Positions 52,367-61,437 of a stretch of 64,000 nt of DNA are shown in pieces (positions within the stretch are counted from its first letter, which is position 1; the number at the start of each line of letters is the position of its first letter). The notes beneath the pieces are model-generated. The model was not told the origin of the DNA and did no database searches. It worked only from the letters and a program-made list of their open reading frames with translations. The translations under genes were made by a program, and so were the position numbers. The DNA comes from Blastocatellia bacterium (GTDB lineage: Bacteria > Acidobacteriota > Blastocatellia > Pyrinomonadales > Pyrinomonadaceae). Where the stretch lies: assembly GCA_016789265.1 (NCBI GenBank), contig JAEUQK010000020.1, positions 186,001 to 250,000 on the forward strand. The letters are read 5' to 3'.

Positions 52367-52861
52367 TTATTTGTGTTTATTCCTTCCCAATTTTCGATGA
52401 TCCATCTGGTGCTTTATCGACGATCCTTCGATAAGACCACACACATGTCCTTCGGCCTCGCCGCGTATTTCCCATTCGTCCAACGCCGCTTTCAGTTCGT
52501 TGCGATACTTCGTCATTTGCTTGATCCGTTCATTCAGATCGTCGAGACGGCCTCGAACGATCGCCCTTACCTCAGAGCAAGGATTTTCGCCTTTTCGTTT
52601 GTGGTCGATCAGTTCCTTTATCTCGTCGAGAGTAAAACCAAGCAGCTGTGCTTTCTTGATAAAGGACAATCGGTCAAGTGCCGGCTCTCCGTAAAGCCGA
52701 TAACCGCTTTCGGTTCTTGCAGGGCGGTCGAGAAGACCGCTCTTCTCATAAAATCTCAGAGCTTCTATCCCGATACCGCTTCGCTTGGATAGTTCACCGA
52801 TCTTAAGAGTCCGATCGTCGCCGGCTGCTGATTCCTCAAAGAGATTGAATGTCTTTCTCAT
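52367..52861 (-). CDS. MerR-family metal-responsive regulator
   Basis: This is a 164-residue MerR-type regulator. The winged helix motif LKIGELSKRSGIGIEALRFYEK is at the amino end, followed by GYRLYGEPALDRLSFIKKAQ and the dimerising coiled coil. The metal-binding loop has a Cys at GENPCSEVRAIV and a second Cys in GHVCGLIEG, which is unlike the exact CueR spacing but fits zinc, lead, cadmium or copper responsive members. The ATG at 52861 is chosen; a GTG at 52876 also exists and would leave almost no leader. It starts the copper operon and is driven by the spaced promoter at 52895. Confidence 0.85.
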   Translation of the reverse strand: MRKTFNLFEESAAGDDRTLKIGELSKRSGIGIEALRFYEKSGLLDRPARTESGYRLYGEPALDRLSFIKKAQLLGFTLDEIKELIDHKRKGENPCSEVRAIVRGRLDDLNERIKQMTKYRNELKAALDEWEIRGEAEGHVCGLIEGSSIKHQMDHRKLGRNKHK

Positions 52862-52894
52862 ATTTTCACTTGGCACTATTTAGCCAACAAATAC

Positions 52895-52926
52895 ATCATA
52901 AACCCTTGAGTCAACTACAGAGTCAA
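52895..52926 (-). promoter_or_regulatory. MerR-type promoter with 20-bp spacer
   Basis: On the minus strand TTGACT (complement of 52921-52926) and TATGAT (complement of 52895-52900) are 20 bp apart, longer than the usual 17 and typical of MerR-regulated promoters that need untwisting by the regulator. The spacer and -35 hold a dyad, CTTGA...TCAAG. It points to the merR gene and, through it, the copper operon. Confidence 0.7.
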
Positions 52927-53069
52927 GTCTTTTTTTCGGAACTTGAAAATATCTTTCGGGGCTTCGTATTCTAAACCAAAATCAAGGCCGGAAAGGAAAT
53001 TCCGCCGTCGTAGTGGGGAAGAGTTAAGGGCGATCAGGCCGCATAATTCGCTGATCGAGCGATTTGTGC

Positions 53070-53125
53070 TTGACGTTCGATCAGAAATAGATATTATTGG
53101 TTTGTTTGTTCGTCAACCAAACAAA
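53070..53125 (+). promoter_or_regulatory. Promoter and putative self-operator of the ROK gene
   Basis: TTGACG at 53070-53075 and TATTAT at 53092-53097 are separated by 16 bp. Immediately after the -10, TTTGTTTGTT (53101-53110) faces AACCAAACAAA (53115-53125), an imperfect inverted repeat. The order is the same as at the TonB receptor promoter, where the repeat is perfect. Confidence 0.65.
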
Positions 53126-53167
53126 GGAATTTCGAGCGCCAGATTCGTTCTTAAACCGAACTATCTG

Positions 53168-54361
53168 ATGAAAAAGATATATCTGCACAAAGTTGAAAAA
53201 CAGATAGCCCGGCACAATACGATCCGGGATATCAATAAGCAGATAGTTTTGAACTATGTCAGGGCGCGAGCGCCAATATCCCGAGCCGAGATCGCTCGGG
53301 AAACCTCGCTTCAGCGTTCAACAGTTTCCGCGATCATCGACGATCTACAGTTAGAAGGCCTGATCGAAGAGATAGGCACCGGTGATTCCACCGGCGGACG
53401 AAAACCGACATTATTACGATTGAAAACGGGTACACCCGTTGCGATCGGGGTCGATGTGACGCCGCGGGAGACCACGGTTGTCCTTTCTGACCTTGCTGGA
53501 AATTTGCTTGAGACCGAAGAGTTTCCGACCTCTTCGGACATAAACTATATGAACAAGCAGATACTGGCAAAAGTCAGCAATTTTGTTGATCTGTACCCTG
53601 AGGCAAATCTTGAGGTCGGCATCAGCGTTCCGGGAATCGCGGACCAGACCAGCGGAGAGATCCTCTATGTTCCTTATTTTCAATGGTCCAATTGGGACAT
53701 TGGAAGGCAAATAACGGAGCAGACCGGCATGGAAGTCGTGATAGAAAACGACGCGAACGCCGTCGCTCTTGCAGAACTTTGGTTTGGCAATGAGGAGATA
53801 AGACGGACGCGTAATTTCGTGATGGTCTTTGTAGGTGAAGGCATCGGAACCGGCATCGTGATCGACGGGCAGGTTTACCGAGGCGAGAATGGCGCAGCCG
53901 GCGAATTCGGACATATGTTCGTTTCTGAAAATGCGCCGGTCACTTGTTCTTGCGGAAGGCGTGATTGCTGGGAGGCTCATGCTTCTGAAAAAGCCCTTTT
54001 GCAGCGATATGCTTCCTCGAATGGCTCAGCGGGACAAGGGTCGATAGACATCGATCATCTTATCGGGCTTGCCCAAAATGGCGAGGCACGGGCGATAAAC
54101 AAGCTCAAGGAAAATGCAAAGTACCTGGGAATTGGTATATCCAATTTGTTGATCGGATTCAGTCCCCAAGCCGTAGTGATCAGCGGCAGCATTACAAAGG
54201 CCTGGGACATGATAAAGGATGAGATAGAGGAAGCCGGGAGAAGGAGTATTCGACAAGAGGTGAAAACGACAAAGATCGTTCCCTCTGCACTTGGCGACAG
54301 GCCTAGTATTTTGGGGTCTATCAGCCTTGTTTTGGCTAGAAAATTTGCATCTGCAAATTAA
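53168..54361 (+). CDS. ROK-family transcriptional repressor (NagC/XylR/Mlc type)
   Basis: This is a 397-residue ROK repressor. A winged helix-turn-helix domain starts the protein (IVLNYVRARAPISRAEIARE, then TSLQRSTVSAIIDDLQLEGL). A sugar-kinase-like ROK domain follows, with AIGVDVTPRETTVVLSDLAG, then IENDANAVALAELWFG, GEGIGTGIVIDG, and the zinc-binding CSCGRRDCWEAHAS (Cys-x-Cys-x4-Cys). The DNA-binding domain and zinc site mark it as regulator rather than kinase. The ATG at 53168 is chosen because the 75 codons upstream cross the promoter. The TTTGTTTG-type dyads at its own promoter and at the TonB gene suggest that it controls the locus; malto-oligosaccharides or glucose are likely effectors, which is inference. 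Confidence 0.88.
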   Translation: MKKIYLHKVEKQIARHNTIRDINKQIVLNYVRARAPISRAEIARETSLQRSTVSAIIDDLQLEGLIEEIGTGDSTGGRKPTLLRLKTGTPVAIGVDVTPRETTVVLSDLAGNLLETEEFPTSSDINYMNKQILAKVSNFVDLYPEANLEVGISVPGIADQTSGEILYVPYFQWSNWDIGRQITEQTGMEVVIENDANAVALAELWFGNEEIRRTRNFVMVFVGEGIGTGIVIDGQVYRGENGAAGEFGHMFVSENAPVTCSCGRRDCWEAHASEKALLQRYASSNGSAGQGSIDIDHLIGLAQNGEARAINKLKENAKYLGIGISNLLIGFSPQAVVISGSITKAWDMIKDEIEEAGRRSIRQEVKTTKIVPSALGDRPSILGSISLVLARKFASAN

Positions 54362-54386
54362 GTTTTGTCGAATTCGACAAAAATAC

Positions 54387-54439
54387 TTGACAGAATGTTA
54401 CGAAGTGGTTAATACTTTGTTTGTTTCCACAACAAACAA
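54387..54439 (+). promoter_or_regulatory. Promoter and perfect dyad operator of the malto-oligosaccharide operon
   Basis: TTGACA at 54387-54392 and TAATAC at 54410-54415 are exactly 17 bp apart. Directly after the -10, TTGTTTGTT (54417-54425) and AACAAACAA (54431-54439) form a perfect 9-bp dyad with a five-base centre, covering the expected start of transcription. A repressor bound there would block initiation. It resembles the site ahead of the ROK gene. Confidence 0.8.
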
Positions 54440-54556
54440 TAACAGTCGTTTGAGCACAATTTAGAAGGCTAAGAGGATTCTGATCTTTTTGCGATACCGG
54501 ACGTCATGGCATTCATGCTGCGGCGAGAACAGGAAAACGTAGAGGTGATCTGACTT

Positions 54557-57500
54557 ATGAGAACAATGAAAATGAAAAGACTGCGACAAATTTGTTTTAT
54601 CGCGATCTCGATCCTCGGGCTTACGGCAATGTCGTTCGCCCAGACCGAGTCAGCGAGAATTCAGGGTACGGTCACCGATGCAACCGGCGCGGTCGTTGCG
54701 GGAGCAACGGTCAAGGTAACTTCGGTTGGTACCGGCCGTCAGGTAACTGCGACCAGCGCAAGTGACGGATCTTTTACGATCCTATCGCTTCAGCCAGGGC
54801 GCTATTCGATCGAGGTGACCGCGACCAATTTCAAGACCACCAAGCAAGATGTGACACTTGAGGTCGCCCAAAATGCGGCACTGAACTTTGCTCTCGAAGC
54901 AGGCGCCGTTTCAGAGACGGTCACTATCACAACGGACGTGCCCCAGGTCGAAACGTCGACATCGGCGATCGGCCAGGTGATACAGGGGCGTGAGGCGGTA
55001 GAACTTCCGTTGAACGGACGCAACGTACTTGAACTCGCCCGACTTACGCCTGGCGTAACAACGGGTGTGCCCGACGGTTTTGCAAGCGGTGTTTCCGGAA
55101 ACGCGGAAACCTATCGCGGCCGCAACACCGGCGGTGCGTCGCTTTCTGTCAACGGGCAAAGGACACAAGCGAACAACTTCCTTTTGGATGGCGTTGATAA
55201 CAACGAATCATTGGTCAATACGATCAACGTGTTTCCGTCAGCCGAGGCGATACAGGAGTTTCGCGTTCAGACAAGTGTCGCTTCAGCGGAGTTTGGTCGC
55301 GGCGGCGGCGGCATCATCAATTCGGTCATTAAATCGGGCCGAAATGATTTTTACGGCAGTGCGTTCCTCTTCTTGAGAAACGATAACCTCGACGCTAGAC
55401 CGACATTCAACGGCTCAAAGAATGAATTTAGACGCAGCCAGTTTGGCGGCACGATCGGCGGGCCTGTTTGGAAAGACAAGGTCTTTTTCTTTGGTGATTT
55501 CGAAGGACTCCGTCAATTCCTTCCGTTGAACCAAGAGACTGCCACGGTACCGACCGCTTTGATGCGAACCGGCAATTTCAGCGAACTGCTCGGAAATGGG
55601 ATCCAGTTGACGGACATTCTGACCGGGCTTCCGATAACAGGGAACCGCGTCGATCAATTGCCCGGAAACCGGATGAACTCCGTAGGGCTGCGATACCTTC
55701 AGGCGTTCCCGCTTCCAACGCGTTCTGGCATCTTCAACAACTATCAAACGACACGTAATGAAACGACCGAAACGAATACTTATGATGTGCGAATCGATGC
55801 GAGTTTGACGGATAAACATCAACTGTTCGGTCGCTGGAGCCAAGGATTTTTCGATCAGACTGTTTCTTCGAGGCTGCCTGCCCTGCCGGCAGGATTTGGT
55901 TCGGGCACAAATCCGATCCGGACAAGGGGCGGCGTGATCGGGCTTAACTCGGCATTGACCAACACGCTTTTCAACGAACTTCGTGTACAGGCAAGCAGCA
56001 TTAAGTACGGCTACACTCCACCGTTCTTCGATCAGACGATCTCCGCGGATCTGGGAATTCCAAACGCTAACCGCGATGCAAATCTCGGTGGAGGTGCGTT
56101 GATCGGCGGTTATAACGGTCAGCTTGAGTACACGGGCGATTTCGGGCCTTATCTGGTGCCGCAAACCACTTATCAAATAGTTGACAGCTTGAGCCTTACG
56201 TCCGGTGATCACACCTTAAAGTTTGGCGGAACGATCCTGCGACGAGATGTTGCACTGTATCGGCCGAATCGCGGCAAGGGTTACTTCTTCCTTATCGGCA
56301 ATGGTGATCCGGGGCAGTGCGGCGGCGCGGCATCGACTGGGTGGGAACAGGCAGATCTTCTCATAGGATTTGTCTGCAATTATCAGATCGGGCCTCCGTT
56401 CGGTACGGTCGGTACACGAAACTGGGAAAACGCGTTGTTCTTCCAAGATGACTGGCGTGCATCGAAGAACCTTACATTCAATTTGGGCCTTCGGTATGAA
56501 TACTTCACCAACCCGACAGAGATGTATGGACGACAGGCCAATTTTGACCTCTCCACGGGCCGGCTCGTGGTTGCAAGCGGCAAGGGTGACTCGCTTGTCA
56601 AAACGGACACGAACAATTTCGGTCCTCGCTTGGGATTTGCATATGATTTCGGCGGCAAGGGAAAGAATGTTCTCCGTGGTGGTTACGGGCTGTTTTATTT
56701 CCTCGACCGTGGGGGTATAGACAACCAGCTTGCTCAAAACCCACCATACAGCGGATTTTCACAGTTCAATAACACTGACGGCGTTCGAATAACGCTTTCG
56801 GGACGAGCACCGAACGGTACGCTCGATTCAAGGCTGGCGACGGGTGCACTTCCATTAGGAAGCGTCAATGACGTTAATTTGAACAATCCGCAAAACGTAA
56901 CGGTACTCGCGTGGAAGCCTGACAACAAGATCTCAAATGTTCATCAGTGGAACGTCCAGTTTCAGCATCAGATGACCGATTCGACGGCAGTCAGCGTAGG
57001 CTATCTGGCGACGCGTGGACGTAACCTGATCCTGTACTACAATCTTAACGGACGTATTCAGGCGCCGGGAACAAACGTCGCGTGTCCAAATGGACGAACC
57101 ACAGCTCCCTGCTACTCGAACGGCGGTAACGTGAATGTTCGCGACGACATTGGCGAGTCTTCGTACGATTCGCTCCAGTTTTCAGTCGAGCGAAGGTTTA
57201 CGCGAGGATTGCAATATCGGGTCGCCTATACTCTCTCGCAAACAAAGGACAACGGCGAAGGCGCTTTTGACTCCGTAGGTGACCGCGGCATCAACTTCAT
57301 CGAACCGTTTGCCACTTCGCGACTCGATTTCCCGCACGTCCTCTCGATCGAAACGGTCTATGACCTTCCGTTCGGAAAGGGACGCCGCTGGGGAAGCGAC
57401 ATGCCCTCTGCCCTCGAAGCGATCATTGGCGGTTGGCAGTTGAACGGCATTTACCGCATCAGCAGCGGACAGGCGTTTGACGTTCGTCGAAATGGCGTGC

Positions 57501-57847
57501 GGGTAAACGTTTCGGGCGAGGCTTACACGGGCCGTCGCGATCCGTATCTGAACCGTGCCGCATTCTCGGATCCGGCTGCGGGTACGTTTGGCAATCTGGA
57601 GAGGAACAGCCTTCGCGGGCCGAATCCGAACCAGTTGAACCTTGGCCTGTCGAAGAATTGGAATGTTTATGAACTCTTTAAGCTGCAGTTCCGCGCGGAG
57701 TTTTTCAACATTTTCAATACGCCGCAGCTGACACCGCCAAATACAGATCTTGGCAACTCTGATCCGGTATTCGGATTTGGCACGATCCGTTCGACCTACG
57801 GATTCACGAATCGCCAGATCCAGTTTGGTATGCGTGTCGAGTTCTAA
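54557..57847 (+). CDS. TonB-dependent (Oar-like) outer-membrane receptor
   Basis: This is a 1096-residue outer-membrane protein. A signal peptide (residues about 1-30, ending AMSFAQ) precedes a carboxypeptidase regulatory-like beta domain (RIQGTVTDATGAVVAGATVK). A plug-like part follows (VELPLNGRNVLELARLTPGV), with LSVNGQRTQANNFLLDGVDN, and a large beta barrel ends RQIQFGMRVEF with a terminal aromatic, as outer-membrane barrels do. This build is typical of Acidobacteriota and Myxococcota. By position it should bring malto-oligosaccharides through the outer membrane, standing in for SusC. No SusD partner is present. Confidence 0.88.
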   Translation: MRTMKMKRLRQICFIAISILGLTAMSFAQTESARIQGTVTDATGAVVAGATVKVTSVGTGRQVTATSASDGSFTILSLQPGRYSIEVTATNFKTTKQDVTLEVAQNAALNFALEAGAVSETVTITTDVPQVETSTSAIGQVIQGREAVELPLNGRNVLELARLTPGVTTGVPDGFASGVSGNAETYRGRNTGGASLSVNGQRTQANNFLLDGVDNNESLVNTINVFPSAEAIQEFRVQTSVASAEFGRGGGGIINSVIKSGRNDFYGSAFLFLRNDNLDARPTFNGSKNEFRRSQFGGTIGGPVWKDKVFFFGDFEGLRQFLPLNQETATVPTALMRTGNFSELLGNGIQLTDILTGLPITGNRVDQLPGNRMNSVGLRYLQAFPLPTRSGIFNNYQTTRNETTETNTYDVRIDASLTDKHQLFGRWSQGFFDQTVSSRLPALPAGFGSGTNPIRTRGGVIGLNSALTNTLFNELRVQASSIKYGYTPPFFDQTISADLGIPNANRDANLGGGALIGGYNGQLEYTGDFGPYLVPQTTYQIVDSLSLTSGDHTLKFGGTILRRDVALYRPNRGKGYFFLIGNGDPGQCGGAASTGWEQADLLIGFVCNYQIGPPFGTVGTRNWENALFFQDDWRASKNLTFNLGLRYEYFTNPTEMYGRQANFDLSTGRLVVASGKGDSLVKTDTNNFGPRLGFAYDFGGKGKNVLRGGYGLFYFLDRGGIDNQLAQNPPYSGFSQFNNTDGVRITLSGRAPNGTLDSRLATGALPLGSVNDVNLNNPQNVTVLAWKPDNKISNVHQWNVQFQHQMTDSTAVSVGYLATRGRNLILYYNLNGRIQAPGTNVACPNGRTTAPCYSNGGNVNVRDDIGESSYDSLQFSVERRFTRGLQYRVAYTLSQTKDNGEGAFDSVGDRGINFIEPFATSRLDFPHVLSIETVYDLPFGKGRRWGSDMPSALEAIIGGWQLNGIYRISSGQAFDVRRNGVRVNVSGEAYTGRRDPYLNRAAFSDPAAGTFGNLERNSLRGPNPNQLNLGLSKNWNVYELFKLQFRAEFFNIFNTPQLTPPNTDLGNSDPVFGFGTIRSTYGFTNRQIQFGMRVEF

Positions 57848-57869
57848 CATCGTTTGAACTGAATTTGGT

Positions 57870-57910
57870 AAAGGCTGCCGAACGGCCAGCAACTCTTTGC
57901 GGAAGCCTTT
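57870..57910 (+). terminator. Hairpin after the TonB receptor gene
   Basis: AAAGGCT at 57870-57876 pairs with AGCCTTT at 57904-57910, and an inner GCCG/CGGC stem is nested inside. TCC follows with few T residues. It could partly end transcription before the amylase gene or act as an RNA processing site. Confidence 0.35.
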
Positions 57911-58010
57911 TCCAGATCAGATCTTCGATAGAAAACGATTTCGGGGCGTGAGAAATTTGATTTCCCACGCCCTGAATTTTCACGTAGGCATTATCTTACC
58001 GTTTCGACCG

Positions 58011-59870
58011 ATGAAGGTACTTTATTCGACATTGGTGCTCTACGCCATTTTAGGTCTGTCTGCTTTGGCCAGAGCACAGTCACCTGTGGTCGAAAAGGTC
58101 GAACCGCCAAACTGGTGGATAGGCCACACCATTGATCCGGTACGGGTTCTTGTTCGCGGGGCAAATTTCGACGGTTCGGTCATTAGATCTGCGAGTTCGG
58201 GAATCAGTGTTTCAAACCTCAAAGTAAATTCGCGCGGTGACTATCTGTTTGTCGATGTCACGGTCGACCCGAAAGCAACACCGGGAGACGCGTCTTTCAC
58301 GATCGCAACGTCTAAAGGTGATGCCGTCGTGCCTTTTTATTTAGATCCGCCTCTTGACTCGCGGGCAAATTCACAAAGCATTACAAACGAAGACGTCATT
58401 TACCTTATAATGACGGACCGTTTTTCCGATGGAGATCCGGCAATCAATAAAGAAGTTGACCGAAGGAACCCTCGGGCTTGGCACGGAGGAGATTTCAAAG
58501 GGATAGCCAAACGCATTCCCTACCTGAGAGAATTAGGCGTTACGGCCATTTGGCTCACCCCGTGGTATGACAATCCTGACGAAGCGAGTCAGTGCGATAA
58601 ACCATGGTGTCCGAATACCAATTATCACGGTTACCATGCGATCGATTACTACGGCGTTGAGAACCATTTTGGTTCAATGGCCGATCTGCAGGCGTTGATC
58701 CAAGAATGTCACCGTAACGGGATCAAGGTCGTTCAAGATCAGGTCGCTAACCATGTTGGCATTCAACATCCGTGGGCAAAGCGGCCGCCGCTGGATAATT
58801 GGCTTAACCCGTTCTCGCAAAACACATTCAACAATTCAGTTCTGCTTTCCCCAAATAGTTCTAACGCGGAACGAGACAATCTGATCAAAGGCTGGTTTAA
58901 CGAACTTCTTCCGGATCTGAATCAAGATGAGCCGGAGGTCTCGCGTTATCTGGTACAGAACGCTCTTTGGTGGATCGGGAAGACCGGGATCGACGGCATT
59001 AGGCAGGACACGATCCAATATATGCCGCGTGCCTTCATTCGTGATTGGTCGGCAGCAATAAAAAAGCAATACCCAAATTATTGGATGGTCGGCGAGGTAT
59101 TTGAAGAAGACTCGGCGCAGACCGCGTTCTTTCAAGGCGGGCGTAAAGGATGGGACGAAATTGATACCGAACTTCCAAGCGTGTTCGATTTCAAGTTGTG
59201 GCGAACCTCACAAGAAGTGTTTACAGGTAAGAAACCGGCGAGGGCGCTCCGCGACGTGTTGAAATACGACGGCCTTTACGGCAATATCGACAACGTAACG
59301 CTGCTCACAAATAATCACGATACCGACCGCTTCATGTCGTTGAAGGACGCCACACTTGAAGGGGCGATGATGCACACTGCATTTGTCTTATCGATACGCG
59401 GAATACCGCAGCTTTATTACGGTGAAGAGATCGGAATGACCGGCGGGCATGATCCGGATAATCGAGGAGATTTTCCCGGTGGATTTTCGGGTGATCCTAA
59501 GAATGCGTTCACGAAAACGGGACGATCGCCTGATCAGCAACGGATGTTTGAGTGGGTTCGTGAATGGATAAAGATCCGACGATCACGTCTACCGATGAAA
59601 CAGGGCCGGACCATAGATCTATTTTACGATAACGACGCGTACGTTTTCGCTCGCGAGTCTAGGCTAGGAAACACATCGGCCTGGAATATTGTCGCTTTTA
59701 ACAATGGTGGTTCCGGTAAGACCGTTAGTTTCCCGTCGCCGTTTCCGCGCGGACGGAACAAGCTCCTGACCGTAGCGGATTCGCGTGCGAAGGCCGAGTG
59801 GTCGGATGAAAAAATGACGTTGGTTCTACCGGCAAAAAGCGTGTCAGCTTTTGGATACGCTCCCGAGTAA
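58011..59870 (+). CDS. Exported GH13 alpha-amylase/cyclomaltodextrinase-type enzyme
   Basis: This is a 619-residue glycoside hydrolase with a signal peptide (ending LARAQ). A small immunoglobulin-like amino domain is followed by the GH13 barrel. Region I is QDQVANHVG, the nucleophile Asp333 is in GIRQDTIQ, the acid/base Glu362 in VGEVFEED, and the third Asp437 in TNNHDTDRF. The Cyc-maltodextrinase-like amino domain places it near neopullulanases and the SusA-like enzymes that cut long malto-oligosaccharides outside the inner membrane. The ATG at 58011 is chosen because it starts the leader. It is second in the operon after the TonB receptor. Confidence 0.93.
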   Translation: MKVLYSTLVLYAILGLSALARAQSPVVEKVEPPNWWIGHTIDPVRVLVRGANFDGSVIRSASSGISVSNLKVNSRGDYLFVDVTVDPKATPGDASFTIATSKGDAVVPFYLDPPLDSRANSQSITNEDVIYLIMTDRFSDGDPAINKEVDRRNPRAWHGGDFKGIAKRIPYLRELGVTAIWLTPWYDNPDEASQCDKPWCPNTNYHGYHAIDYYGVENHFGSMADLQALIQECHRNGIKVVQDQVANHVGIQHPWAKRPPLDNWLNPFSQNTFNNSVLLSPNSSNAERDNLIKGWFNELLPDLNQDEPEVSRYLVQNALWWIGKTGIDGIRQDTIQYMPRAFIRDWSAAIKKQYPNYWMVGEVFEEDSAQTAFFQGGRKGWDEIDTELPSVFDFKLWRTSQEVFTGKKPARALRDVLKYDGLYGNIDNVTLLTNNHDTDRFMSLKDATLEGAMMHTAFVLSIRGIPQLYYGEEIGMTGGHDPDNRGDFPGGFSGDPKNAFTKTGRSPDQQRMFEWVREWIKIRRSRLPMKQGRTIDLFYDNDAYVFARESRLGNTSAWNIVAFNNGGSGKTVSFPSPFPRGRNKLLTVADSRAKAEWSDEKMTLVLPAKSVSAFGYAPE

Positions 59871-59910
59871 ATATTAGCGGCGACATTAAGTGTCTGCTCA
59901 AAGATCGATC

Positions 59911-61437
59911 ATGACTTTTCCACGAGCATCAGGGATACTGCTGCACCCGACTAGCCTGCCGGGTGACTACGGGATCGGCGACCTAGGTTCAAGCGCCTAT
60001 GGGTTCGTCGATTTCCTCGCGGAAGCGAAGCAGACGTACTGGCAGATTCTTCCTCTCGGTCCGACTGGTTACGGCGATTCTCCTTATCAATGTTTTTCTG
60101 CATTCGCAGGAAATTCGTTATTGATATCCCCCGAAAAACTTGTCGAACATGAACTGTTGTCACCTGATGATCTTTCTGATCGACCAGAGTTTCCATTGCA
60201 TAAGGTCGATTTTGGTTCAGTGTACGAGTGGAAGAACAAGCTCTTGCCCGAGGCGTATAAGCGGTTTCACCAGACGACCAGCGTCGATCTTCGCGGCCGT
60301 TTCGAATCGTTCAACCAGGAAAACGAATGGTGGCTCGAGGACTACGCGACCTATAAGGCGATCAAGGCTTCGCAGGACCAGAAGCCATGGTACGAATGGG
60401 ATGACGGCCTTAAACTGCGAAGGCCCGAAATACTAAAGGTCGAGGCGGAACGGCTTTACGAAAAGATCCAAGCAGAGAAGTTTTACCAGTTCCTGTTCTA
60501 TTCTCAGTGGGCCGAGCTAAAAGCATACGCGAACAAAAACGGTGTTAAGATCATCGGCGACATCCCGATCTTCGTCGCGCTCGATTCGGCAGACGTTTGG
60601 TGCAATCAGGAGAAATTCAAGCTGAATGCCGACGGCTCGCCAAAAGTAGTCGCCGGCGTTCCGCCCGATTACTTCTCTAAGACCGGACAATTATGGGGCA
60701 ACCCTATCTACGATTGGGACGCGATGCGGAAAGACGGTTTCCACTGGTGGATCGCACGGGTTGCGTTCACTCTTCGCACCGTTGACATCGTCCGTGTCGA
60801 TCACTTTCGCGGTTTTGCGGCCGCGTGGGAAGTACCCGGTGGCGATAAGACAGCGGAGAACGGCCGTTGGGTCGAAGTTCCGGGCAAAGAGTTGTTTCTC
60901 GCATTGAAACGTGCTCTTGGCGATCTGCCGGTCATTGCAGAGGACCTCGGGGTGATCACGCCGGACGTAGAGGAACTCCGAGATGGATTCGGCTTTCCCG
61001 GTATGCGAATTCTCCAGTTCGCGTTTGGCGGCGATGCAAAGAACCACGACCTCCCGCATAACTACGTCAAGAATTGTGTCGCATATACAGGGACGCACGA
61101 CAATGACACGACCATCGGATGGTGGCACTCGCAAGCGGGTGCTGGCTCGACACGCGACGCCGCTGAGATCTCACGCGAACATGATTATTGCCTCAAGTAT
61201 CTCTGTACCGACGGTGATGAGATCAACTGGGATTTTATTCGCGCGGTTTGGGCCAGCGTTGCTGACACCGCTGTTGCGCCGCTTCAGGACCTGATAGGCA
61301 TCGGCACCGAAGGTAGGATGAACCTGCCCGCATCGGACTCGGGCAATTGGTTTTGGCGGTTTATGGACGGTTCGTTGACGCCGGAAATGGGCGAAAGATT
61401 AAGGGAAATTACCGAAACGTATGGGCGAAGCAATTAG
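59911..61437 (+). CDS. malQ: 4-alpha-glucanotransferase (amylomaltase)
   Basis: MalQ moves glucan segments between malto-oligosaccharides in the cytoplasm, releasing glucose. The 508-residue GH77 protein has GILLHPTSLPGDYGIGDLG near the start, LPLGPTGYGDSPYQCFSAFA, the nucleophile Asp in VRVDHFRGFAAAWEVPG, the acid/base Glu in VIAEDLGVITPDV and the third Asp in YTGTHDNDTTIGWW. No signal peptide. The ATG at 59911 is preferred over GTG at 59890. The stop lies 17 bp inside the next gene, so the two are coupled. It would process sugars imported after cleavage by the exported amylases. Confidence 0.95.
   Translation: MTFPRASGILLHPTSLPGDYGIGDLGSSAYGFVDFLAEAKQTYWQILPLGPTGYGDSPYQCFSAFAGNSLLISPEKLVEHELLSPDDLSDRPEFPLHKVDFGSVYEWKNKLLPEAYKRFHQTTSVDLRGRFESFNQENEWWLEDYATYKAIKASQDQKPWYEWDDGLKLRRPEILKVEAERLYEKIQAEKFYQFLFYSQWAELKAYANKNGVKIIGDIPIFVALDSADVWCNQEKFKLNADGSPKVVAGVPPDYFSKTGQLWGNPIYDWDAMRKDGFHWWIARVAFTLRTVDIVRVDHFRGFAAAWEVPGGDKTAENGRWVEVPGKELFLALKRALGDLPVIAEDLGVITPDVEELRDGFGFPGMRILQFAFGGDAKNHDLPHNYVKNCVAYTGTHDNDTTIGWWHSQAGAGSTRDAAEISREHDYCLKYLCTDGDEINWDFIRAVWASVADTAVAPLQDLIGIGTEGRMNLPASDSGNWFWRFMDGSLTPEMGERLREITETYGRSN

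Larger units (their letters stand above)
52862..53167. other. Divergent gap between the copper operon and the ROK gene
   Basis: This 306-bp gap holds the leftward MerR-type promoter at one end and the rightward ROK promoter and operator at 53070-53125. An open frame from 52943 runs into the ROK gene, but its amino part has no family resemblance and crosses the promoter, so it is not called coding. No RNA structure is evident. Confidence 0.6.

Noticed and set aside
52943..53167. Amino-terminal extension of the ROK regulator
   Set aside because: It crosses the promoter and operator and is basic low-complexity sequence without resemblance to ROK proteins.
55415..56212. Leftward open frame of 265 codons inside the TonB receptor gene
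   Set aside because: It is a frame shadow of a well-supported receptor gene and has no protein-like pattern of its own.
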